Shown: piece by piece, positions 1 through 6,333 of the stretch | Layout of the letters: every line of letters begins with the position of its first letter | How positions within the stretch are numbered: position 1 is the stretch's first letter | Assembly: GCF_002192695.1 (NCBI RefSeq) | Contig: NZ_MTLG01000122.1 | Span: 172,533-236,532 of the forward strand | Source of the DNA: Achromobacter xylosoxidans | Lineage (GTDB): Bacteria > Pseudomonadota > Gammaproteobacteria > Burkholderiales > Burkholderiaceae_B | Reading direction: 5' to 3' | DNA: 64,000 bases | Position numbers and translations under genes: made by a program | Notes under the pieces: generated by a model | The model's database searches: none | What the model was told of the DNA's origin: nothing | What the model saw: the letters and a program-made list of their open reading frames with translations, nothing else

Positions 1-191
1 ATCGTCGCGGCGTAGCCTTCTTCGCCGGACACCAGTTCGCCATTGGCGCGGGCCTGGGCCAACTCTTGCTGCACCTGGGCGCGGGTCACCGTGCTTTCGG
101 TGTTCAGGGGAGGCGGATAGTCCAGTTCGCCGGCTTGGGCGGCGCCGATGAAGGAAGCGGACAGGATCAGGGCGGATACGAGGGTCTTCAT
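1..191 (-). CDS. DUF4148 family secreted protein (partial, cut by window edge)
   Basis: The N-terminal 63 residues of a small secreted protein run off the left edge of the window. The first 20 residues form a signal peptide ending AQA, so the product is probably periplasmic. The mature part begins GELDYPP and carries the DUF4148 core TRAQVQQELAQARANGEL. It is nearly identical to the next gene at 276-581, including its ribosome site (GGAG before the ATG), so the two are tandem duplicates. A palindromic operator-like site lies 51 bases upstream of the start. The biochemical role of DUF4148 proteins is unknown; the family is mainly found in Burkholderiales. Confidence 0.75.
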   Translation of the reverse strand, partial: MKTLVSALILSASFIGAAQAGELDYPPPLNTESTVTRAQVQQELAQARANGELVSGEEGYAAT

Positions 192-241
192 GGTGGATCT
201 CCAGTAAGGATCAGGTGCTGCATCAGGGTTTCGATGGAGCT

Positions 242-259
242 ATCTACTTATAGATAGAT
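242..259. promoter_or_regulatory. Operator-like palindrome, copy A
   Basis: The sequence ATCTACTTATAGATAGAT is an imperfect inverted repeat (ATCTAC-N6-ATAGAT). On the minus strand it contains TATAAG, a plausible -10 box, 51 bases before the start of the DUF4148 gene at 191. The same element recurs at 624-641 and 729-746. Binding by a dimeric repressor of TetR or MarR type is an inference. Confidence 0.55.
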
Positions 260-275
260 ATTAAGGGAAAAAAAC

Positions 276-581
276 TCAGCCTTGCACGGGCGGGTAAGCC
301 AGTTCGGCGCTGTCGGTCAGGCCTTGGGCGCGGGCGGCGGCCAGTTCCTTCTGGACCTGGGCGCGGCTCTTGTCGCCGGAGGCGGCAAAAATCGTGGCGG
401 CGTAGCCTTCTTCGCCAGATACCAGTTCGCCATTGGCGCGGGCCTGAGCCAGCTCTTGCTGCACTTGGGCGCGAGTTACCGTGCTTTCGGTGTTCAGGGC
501 GGGCGGATAGTCCAGTTCGCCGGCTTGGGCGGCGCCGATGAAGGAAGCGGACAGGATCAGGGCGGATACGAGGGTCTTCAT
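276..581 (-). CDS. DUF4148 family secreted protein
   Basis: A complete protein of 101 residues with a signal peptide of about 20 residues (cleavage after AQA). The mature region holds two repeats of the family motif: TRAQVQQELAQARANGEL around residues 36-53 and SRAQVQKELAAARAQG around 72-87, and it ends with the typical YPPVQG. Both repeats should form amphipathic helices. The gene has a good ribosome site (GGAG, 7 bases before ATG) and an 18-bp palindrome 43 bases upstream of the start that covers a TATAAG box. It is a tandem copy of the partial gene at 1-191. Function is unknown; export to the periplasm is inferred from the signal peptide. Confidence 0.85.
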   Translation of the reverse strand: MKTLVSALILSASFIGAAQAGELDYPPALNTESTVTRAQVQQELAQARANGELVSGEEGYAATIFAASGDKSRAQVQKELAAARAQGLTDSAELAYPPVQG

Positions 582-623
582 GGTGGATCTCCAGATAACG
601 ATTGCGTAGCGGTTCGAAAAACT

Positions 624-641
624 ATCTACTTATAGGTAGAT
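624..641. promoter_or_regulatory. Operator-like palindrome, copy B
   Basis: ATCTACTTATAGGTAGAT is a perfect inverted repeat (ATCTAC-N6-GTAGAT) upstream of the DUF4148 gene that starts at 581. The centre reads CTATAAG on the minus strand, so a bound dimer would block the probable -10 box. It differs from copy A at one position. Confidence 0.6.
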
Positions 642-728
642 GCCGAGGGAAATAAAAAAGCGGTCCTACTGTATTTCTGGTTTCGACGTCGGCGGGGGTT
701 TGGTTTGCTGCGTCGATGGATGAATCTT

Positions 729-746
729 ATCTACTACTAGGTAGAC
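729..746. promoter_or_regulatory. Operator-like palindrome, copy C
   Basis: ATCTACTACTAGGTAGAC keeps the arms ATCTAC-N6-GTAGAY of the other two copies but changes the spacer. It lies 17 bases before the start codon of a small truncated reading frame on the plus strand (763-816). That layout is typical of an autoregulated repressor gene facing its targets. Confidence 0.5.
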
Positions 747-762
747 AGCGCAAGGGGGTTTT

Positions 763-816
763 ATGAAACAAAATGATTCAGCCAACACCGGAGGCTTCAT
801 TTCGCCCTGCACCTGA
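763..816 (+). pseudogene. Truncated 5' end of a gene, possibly the regulator for the palindromes
   Basis: A strong ribosome site (AAGGGGG, 4 bases before ATG) is followed by only 17 codons, MKQNDSANTGGFISPCT, then a stop. Such a good initiation site, directly behind operator copy C and divergent from the DUF4148 genes, suggests the start of a regulator gene whose remainder was lost or replaced at the left border of the accessory stretch. It could also be a genuine short leader peptide. No domain is visible in 17 residues. Confidence 0.3.
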
Positions 817-881
817 ATGGCGTCCCGCCCGCCCATCGGCCTTTGGACCGCCACTGCCCGCGCTACCGTCAGGGCAACAAA

Positions 882-913
882 AAAACCCGCAAATCAGGAA
901 TTTACCGGGTTTT
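882..913 (-). terminator. Intrinsic terminator, minus strand
   Basis: The arms AAAACCCG (882-889) and CGGGTTTT (906-913), with an inner AAAT/ATTT pairing, form a hairpin. On the minus strand it is followed by a run of T residues. There is no intact minus-strand gene immediately upstream of it, which fits loss of the gene it once served. Confidence 0.5.
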
Positions 914-1601
914 GCGGAAGCCTGATGCCAGGCTGCGGCTTAGAAGGGTTAGCGCTCCTTGCGACTGTCAATTTGCAGCCAACTCATTGTTTTATTTAAG
1001 CATTTTGTTTCCCACGGGGTTTTTGTCTAGTCCGGAAGGTTCCGACTTGTTGGTTGGCCAGATTGTGAGCTCCCCAACACCGGGCGGTCACTGGGAGCGG
1101 ACTAGGACCTTCACTTCTGCAAGCACGTCGAGCGAGCCTCCTCCTTTGTGCAGACGTGGATGGGGATTAGTACCAGCCGACCCGCCGCTGGACGGATTCC
1201 AGCACATCAAACTCGAATAAACCCAGCTCGGCAAGGAGTGACAGAACGCCCACATCGAACAGCTCAACAGGCCCAGTCGGTATAAAAACTGTCCAAGTAT
1301 CACGGTAACGGCCGAGGGCACGTCCAGCGCGACGTGGCGATTGCGCCAGCGCAGATTCGGCACGGCTTAAAGAGTTCGGCTGGGCTAGAGAATTACCATC
1401 GGAATTACCATCGGCCCTCGAATCGCAACATGCGTCCGCCCAGCAGGCTGAAATTCCTCGCGCCCCGAGAGGGCGCTCACGAAGCTCACCACTATAGGGA
1501 TACCCCCCTCCTTTCCCATGTCGCCAATCTAATTTCCGTAAGCTAGACTAATTACGGATGGCACCGGCTCCAAGTAGCCCGGGATTCGCGCGGAGAACAA
1601 T
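914..1601. other. Gene-free decayed stretch upstream of the 782-residue protein
   Basis: No convincing intact gene lies here. On the minus strand one frame is open from about 1500 to a stop at 1167-1169 without a usable start codon; its end reads like a protein tail (VELFDVGVLSLLAELGLFEF). A second minus frame (1088-1363) overlaps it. This looks like an eroded gene or mobile-element remnant, but no transposase motif was recognised. A perfect 12-base tandem repeat (GAATTACCATCG twice) is at 1390-1413. Base composition is mixed and less GC-rich than the core genome. Confidence 0.45.
1535..1558. promoter_or_regulatory. Inverted repeat upstream of the 782-residue protein gene
   Basis: TCCGTAA (1535-1541) and TTACGGA (1552-1558) form a perfect 7-bp inverted repeat with a 10-base spacer containing TAGACT, a possible -10 box. 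It sits 44 bases before the ATG at 1602. It could be an operator or an mRNA hairpin. Confidence 0.35.
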
Positions 1602-3950
1602 ATGAAGCAGCTCCTGTGGGTTTCGATTATGGTCTGCTGCACGGTCGCGTACGCCGACCCAGATATTGATAAGCTTCTGGCGCTCTCAAATAATAACAAC
1701 CAAAATATTATTGAGTATCCGATAATAATCGCTAGAGCCTATGACACGGAGGTCGCACTGGATGAAAATATTTCTGGGGCGACTCAGCAAAACAATACAA
1801 TCACCCGATCCGTAAAGACCTCTCGCTCTCTCGAAATCAACAACACTGCCGACGATTCCTGGGAGCAGACCATTAAACGCTCGGCTGCCGCCGACGTGGG
1901 CGCCAACATAGGCAATGGTGGAAAAGGGTTTTCGCTAAAAGGCACCGCCTCCTACGCTGACGACGCCACATCGACGGCGAAACGTAGGTCCATACGGACG
2001 GAAATCAGCAAGGACAGCGAAGATCTGGACAGTCTGGAAAAAGTGCTGACGAACAAGACTGTCAGCTTCGACCCAAATTCGGGCAGGATTTCCACGGCGG
2101 TGAGACTTCAGAATATTTCAACCATCGGGGGCTACGTTGAAAATCTTCGCGTTTCGCTCAAAACAAAAAGCTTCGAAACTGGCACGGCCCAAGTGCTGGG
2201 GGCAGCATTTCTATGTAATAGCACGTCAAATTTGATTGACCTGAGTTGGACGACCGCAGGTGTATCCGCCAATAATGCATCGCAGACGCCAACACCAGCG
2301 CCCAACGCTGTCCTGCCGTCAACCACCCCACCGGCGTCCTGCAAAATCTCGGTCCCGCCTCAGGATCCCCTCGCGCCATATACAGACGTTCCAGTCTCCT
2401 TCATTAGGATTAACACGGGCAAGATACAGGACTTGCTGTCACAAGACGTCTGGATCGAAGTGGAATCTCTGACAGTAGGAAAGCAGGATGCCGCTATCCC
2501 TGCTGCCACCGCCATCGCCAAACTCAACGCCAACACCTACCGGTTCTTCATCATGCGGCCGGACGGACGAAACGACCTGATCTACTACGTCGTCGACGGG
2601 AAAACTTCGCCGAAAGCCGCCTTGGAAGACGCAAGAAAAGGGCAAATACTTTTCTCCGCGGATCCAATTCGTGTAACGGACATCAACCAATGGCAGTCAG
2701 ATCTCTCCGACTGGGGACTGCCGAAGGACTTTATTACGAAGGACTTGGGTCAAGGCATGTGGGTCGTGGCATCACCCACGTTCACGCAGACCCTGGATAA
2801 ACCCGGGCTTCCAGGACACCAGTTCGACCTCTTCTATGTCACGAAAGCGGATCTACTCACAACGCTCGACGAGAGCATTCGCAAGCCGCTCCTTGTAGGC
2901 GATCCACAGGTTTTCCCGGAAATCAATGGGCTTATCGCGGCTGATGCGATGTGCTCAACATCTACTGACCCTCAAAGACGCGTTCTCGTAGGAGACAAGA
3001 TAAAAATCAGCATCTCCGTGCAAGAGAAGAGGAACAAGGCCATCGACATTGGACTGGCAGGATCTGATCCAAAATGGCATGCATTCTTGATGGATTTTTC
3101 AGGACAAAATCCAAAAGTTTTTCGCAATCAATTTCAACCTGTCACTCAGGTCGAAGCCAGGGATCTAAGCAAATACGGTGTGGGCTTTTCCCTATCAAAC
3201 AAGATTCTTCCGAAATCGATCGCCGAATGGGCGAAGATGCCCGACGTCGTTATCGAACGACTGAACGGAGAGCTGACGCTGAGCTTCAGAATCACCGAGA
3301 AAATGATGCCCGATCGCAAAGGCGAAGCGTGTTTAACAATAATTCGTGAAACGGAAAAAATAGGCGTCGGAAGAAAATACGATCCATTTACACCGCCTCC
3401 ATCCGGGCAGTACGCAACCGCGCCTGGCGGGCCTGTTCCCCCACAGATCGTCATGGCGAACTGGGCTAAGGAGGAGCCGTACGTGGAGAAGGACTTTCTT
3501 ATCCAGCGGAAAACAACAGGCTATCTCGAGATTATACGTATCGGCCGTCCGAAAGATTCAACGGAGACTGCCTTCCGGGACAGTGACGATTTTTTTTACC
3601 TGCACTCGGTCTGCGCAACCATTGCCAAAGAGTTTGACACGTACAAGCCCAACTACGCGATGCTCCAAACTTGCGCCACAACCCCAGCCGCAAATTTCCA
3701 CACCTGTCTGCGCACAGGAGCAAACGCGCCACCGATGGTGGGGGTTCCTCCATCTCCGGTTCCGCCTCCCCCTCCGGCGGGATCGAGCGCTCAAATCGCC
3801 CAACTGGCTCAGCAGACACTCCTACAGGCCTGCCAGAATCGAAAGGTACGAGCGGCATTCATTCGGACCTGCACAGCCAAAGACATTCCAAAGGAAGATC
3901 CGGAATGCGCATCGATCATAGCAACGACGGAGCCCAAGGGGGCCAATTAA
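1602..3950 (+). CDS. Secreted protein of unknown family, 782 residues
   Basis: A signal peptide covers residues 1-18 (cleavage after AYA), so the protein is exported. The start is supported by GGAG 6 bases before the ATG. Residues 28-36 are Asn-rich. Residues 66-190 are rich in Ser, Thr and alternating polar/apolar residues, as in long beta-strands, with a Gly-rich patch at 99-115. A Pro/Thr-rich linker lies at 228-255 and a second proline linker at 716-726. The C-terminal part has six cysteines (671, 691, 702, 744, 757, 769), suggesting disulfides. I recognise no known domain; the 66-190 segment loosely resembles the beta-rich region of aerolysin-type pore formers, but this is a guess. The gene stands alone, is clearly lower in GC than its neighbours and uses codons such as AAT, ATA and AAA freely, which points to horizontal acquisition. 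Confidence 0.8.
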   Translation: MKQLLWVSIMVCCTVAYADPDIDKLLALSNNNNQNIIEYPIIIARAYDTEVALDENISGATQQNNTITRSVKTSRSLEINNTADDSWEQTIKRSAAADVGANIGNGGKGFSLKGTASYADDATSTAKRRSIRTEISKDSEDLDSLEKVLTNKTVSFDPNSGRISTAVRLQNISTIGGYVENLRVSLKTKSFETGTAQVLGAAFLCNSTSNLIDLSWTTAGVSANNASQTPTPAPNAVLPSTTPPASCKISVPPQDPLAPYTDVPVSFIRINTGKIQDLLSQDVWIEVESLTVGKQDAAIPAATAIAKLNANTYRFFIMRPDGRNDLIYYVVDGKTSPKAALEDARKGQILFSADPIRVTDINQWQSDLSDWGLPKDFITKDLGQGMWVVASPTFTQTLDKPGLPGHQFDLFYVTKADLLTTLDESIRKPLLVGDPQVFPEINGLIAADAMCSTSTDPQRRVLVGDKIKISISVQEKRNKAIDIGLAGSDPKWHAFLMDFSGQNPKVFRNQFQPVTQVEARDLSKYGVGFSLSNKILPKSIAEWAKMPDVVIERLNGELTLSFRITEKMMPDRKGEACLTIIRETEKIGVGRKYDPFTPPPSGQYATAPGGPVPPQIVMANWAKEEPYVEKDFLIQRKTTGYLEIIRIGRPKDSTETAFRDSDDFFYLHSVCATIAKEFDTYKPNYAMLQTCATTPAANFHTCLRTGANAPPMVGVPPSPVPPPPPAGSSAQIAQLAQQTLLQACQNRKVRAAFIRTCTAKDIPKEDPECASIIATTEPKGAN

Positions 3951-4056
3951 AGTGAACGTCCGCGAGCACGAGAGCGGGCCACCACAGTTGAGTAACGCGG
4001 TGCATTCTTTACTGCCGGTGAAGTCCCGGCTAGCAATACCGACGCAGCAAGAAAAC

Positions 4057-4110
4057 AGGGCCCTGCAAATTCTTATCTAACCTATTGGTTAAAAATGAAT
4101 TCCAGGGCCC
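4057..4110 (-). terminator. Extended hairpin, probable ssb terminator
   Basis: The arms GGGCCCTGCAAATTC (4058-4072) and GAATTCCAGGGCCC (4097-4110) pair with one bulge, and an inner stem TAACC/GGTTA pairs around TATT. On the minus strand the hairpin is followed by TGTTTTC. It lies 29 bases after the ssb stop codon and also closes the accessory stretch on its left. Confidence 0.55.
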
Positions 4111-4138
4111 ATCTTTACACTTCGGGGAAAAATTCCGG

Positions 4139-4660
4139 TTAGAACGGAATATCGTCGTCCATATCCGCCAGATTAGCGCCGCTGCTGGCCGGAGCCGCCG
4201 CGGGAGCCGGGCGCTGCTGCGGGGCCGGGCGCTGGGCCGGAGCGCGTTGCTGTGCCGGGCGCGAAGGCGCGTCGTCGTAGCCGCCACCGCCGCCAAAGCT
4301 TGCGCCACCGCCGCCGCCGTCTTCGCGGCCGCCCAGCATCTGCATCTGGTCGGCGACGACTTCGGTACTGTAGCGGTCAGCGCCGGTGTCCTTGTCTTGC
4401 CACTTGCGCGTCTTCAGGCGGCCTTCGATGTAGACCGAGCGGCCCTTCTTCAGATACTCGCCGGCGATTTCAGCCAAGCGGTTGTACATGACGACGCGGT
4501 GCCATTCCGTTTCTTCGCGGCGTTCGCCCGAAGCCTTGTCTTTCCAGGTGGAGGTGGTGGCAATGGACATATTGCAGATTGCCGCCCCTTCGGGGCTGTA
4601 GCGGACTTCCGGGTCGCGCCCCAGATTGCCCACGAGTATGACTTTGTTAACCGATGCCAT
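4139..4660 (-). CDS. ssb: Single-stranded DNA-binding protein SSB
   Basis: This 173-residue protein coats single-stranded DNA during replication, recombination and repair. The N-terminal OB fold (about residues 1-110) is recognisable from MASVNKVILVGNLGRDPE and the TEWHRVV motif. It is followed by a flexible Gly-, Gln- and Pro-rich linker and the conserved acidic tip DMDDDIPF, which recruits partner proteins such as exonuclease I, RecO and PriA. Length fits the proteobacterial family (about 150-190). It is transcribed away from the MFS gene, and uvrA lies beyond; ssb next to uvrA is a common proteobacterial arrangement. Confidence 0.97.
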   Translation of the reverse strand: MASVNKVILVGNLGRDPEVRYSPEGAAICNMSIATTSTWKDKASGERREETEWHRVVMYNRLAEIAGEYLKKGRSVYIEGRLKTRKWQDKDTGADRYSTEVVADQMQMLGGREDGGGGGASFGGGGGYDDAPSRPAQQRAPAQRPAPQQRPAPAAAPASSGANLADMDDDIPF

Positions 4661-4757
4661 GCCGTTGTCCCTCTGTTGTTGACAGCCTGCGTGTGCGTTG
4701 CCGCGGACGCGCCGGCAACAACATAAAAGCGATGTTGAAGACCGGCTTCATGAAACA

Positions 4758-4784
4758 CGCCGGTCACCGCAACGATGACCGGCG
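4758..4784 (-). terminator. Hairpin downstream of the MFS gene
   Basis: CGCCGGTCA (4758-4766) and TGACCGGCG (4776-4784) form a perfect 9-bp stem with a 9-base loop. On the minus strand it is followed by TGTTTC, a weak T tract. It lies between the end of the MFS gene and the start of ssb, so it may separate their transcripts. Confidence 0.35.
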
Positions 4785-4935
4785 ACGCCGGGTTGAACCC
4801 TGAGAAGCCCTAATTTGATACGTATTATCGACGAAAAGCGTCTGTCGCGCCAAACCGGAATGTGACAAAGCCATCCACCCCGGCCATGGAATTTTCGCGT
4901 CTGTTGGGCGCTTTTCGGGGTGGGATCCCGACTTT

Positions 4936-6153
4936 TCAGCCAGCTCGCGCCGGCGCCTGGCGGTCCGGCTCGGGCAGCGGGCGCAGCGCCCAGGTCACCG
5001 CCAGCCAGATCGCCGAGAGGACGGCGGCGGCGATGAAAACGGCGCTGGAACCCGAGTGGGCGGCCAGCCAGCCGCCCAGCGCCCCGCCCGCGAACAGGCC
5101 GGCGGCCTGGGCGGTGTTGTAGAAGCCCAGCGCCAGGCCCTTGTAGGCCTGCGGCGCGACCCGCGACACCAGCGACGGCTGCAAGGCTTCCAGCACGTTG
5201 AAGGCCACGAAGAAGCCTGTCAGGGCGGCGGCCAGGGTGTAGAAGCCATGGCTGGCCGCGGGCAGCAAGGCGCACACCAGCACCAGCCCGGCCACGGCGG
5301 CGCGCAGAGCGCCGCGATGGGCGCGGCGCTTTTCCGCGACGAACACCACCGGCACCATCAGCACAAAGGAAACCAGGATGACCGGCAGATAGACCTTCCA
5401 GAGCTCGCGCGCGTCCAGGCCGCCCACCTTCGCCAGCAGGGCCGGCACCACCACGAACAGCGCCACCTGGATCAGGTGCAGCACGAACACGCCAAAGTTC
5501 AGGCGCAGCAGGTCGCTATGGGTCAGGACTTCGCGCGGCCTGGCTGCCTGCATGGTGCGGGCCTGGGTCAGCGGCACCACGGGCACGACCCAGCCGGCCA
5601 CGGCCAGGCAGATCACGCCCAGGCAGGCGATGGTCCAGAACAGGCCGGACAGGCCCCACCAGCCCACCAGCACGGGCGACAGGACCAGCGACACGGCGAA
5701 GGACAGGCCGATCGACCCGCCCACCATGGCCATGGCGCGGGTGCGGACCTCGTCGCGGGTGGAATCAGCCAGCCAGGCGGTGACCGCCGCGGAAATCGCG
5801 CCTGCGCCCTGGATGGCGCGGCCGATGGTGATCCAGTACACGTCGGAGGCCTGCGCACAGACGATGCTGCCGGCCACGAACAGCAGCAGCCCGAACAGCA
5901 CCACGGGGCGGCGGCCCCAGCGGTCGGACGCCAGGCCGAAGGGAATCTGCATGAAAGCCTGGGTCAGGCCGTACATGCCCAGCGCCAGGCCGACGCGGGC
6001 GGGGTCGTCGCCGCCGGGCATGCCGGCGGCGGCCACGGCAAAAACCGGCAGCAACAGGAACAGCCCCAGCATCCGCGCGGCGAACAGGCCGGCCAGCGCC
6101 ACGCTGGCGCGGCGCTCGGACGGGGTCAACTTCAATTTTTTATCTGCCTGCAT
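4936..6153 (-). CDS. MFS transporter (YajR-like drug:H+ antiporter type)
   Basis: A 405-residue inner-membrane protein with about 12 hydrophobic helices. The loop after helix 2 has the MFS motif A, DRWGRRPV (around residue 75), and the N-terminal part RMLGLFLLLPVFAVAA resembles the YajR group of DHA1 exporters, but the C-terminal YAM domain of E. coli YajR is absent. It probably exports small molecules using the proton gradient; the substrate is not predictable. It is divergent from uvrA with a 180-bp shared upstream region, and follows the ssb-MFS-uvrA order found in Bordetella relatives. Confidence 0.88.
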   Translation of the reverse strand: MQADKKLKLTPSERRASVALAGLFAARMLGLFLLLPVFAVAAAGMPGGDDPARVGLALGMYGLTQAFMQIPFGLASDRWGRRPVVLFGLLLFVAGSIVCAQASDVYWITIGRAIQGAGAISAAVTAWLADSTRDEVRTRAMAMVGGSIGLSFAVSLVLSPVLVGWWGLSGLFWTIACLGVICLAVAGWVVPVVPLTQARTMQAARPREVLTHSDLLRLNFGVFVLHLIQVALFVVVPALLAKVGGLDARELWKVYLPVILVSFVLMVPVVFVAEKRRAHRGALRAAVAGLVLVCALLPAASHGFYTLAAALTGFFVAFNVLEALQPSLVSRVAPQAYKGLALGFYNTAQAAGLFAGGALGGWLAAHSGSSAVFIAAAVLSAIWLAVTWALRPLPEPDRQAPARAG

Positions 6154-6333
6154 GCGAAAAATTCAACGATGACTAGGGCTCGTTCGCGCGCGTGGATGTC
6201 ACACGCTCACGGTCTGATCTGGCGGTGCGGCGCCGCTCCCGGGGCAATCCAGGCGGAAGTACTGCCCCGTACGCTAGGGGATTCGGCGCGCTATAGTACC
6301 AAGTTGGCCTTTGAAACCGCTTAAAAGAGCCCG

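Larger units (their letters stand above)
1..594. repeat. Direct tandem duplication of about 204 bp covering the 5' halves of two DUF4148 genes
   Basis: Bases 1-204 and 391-594 align without gaps at an offset of 390 bases with only scattered, mostly silent differences. The match includes the signal-peptide region, start codon and ribosome site. This is a recent gene duplication or a pair kept alike by gene conversion. Confidence 0.85.

Noticed and set aside
666..854. A 62-codon minus-strand frame between the operator copies
   Set aside because: It runs through operator copy C, has no ribosome site and no recognisable sequence features.
925..990. A tRNA-like segment containing CTTCTAAG on the minus strand
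   Set aside because: The flanking bases cannot form an anticodon stem or acceptor stem, and there is no T-loop GTTCGA.
4685..4700. A possible LexA box before ssb (CTGTCAACAACAG on the minus strand)
   Set aside because: The spacing between CTG and CAG arms is too short for the CTGT-N8-ACAG consensus.
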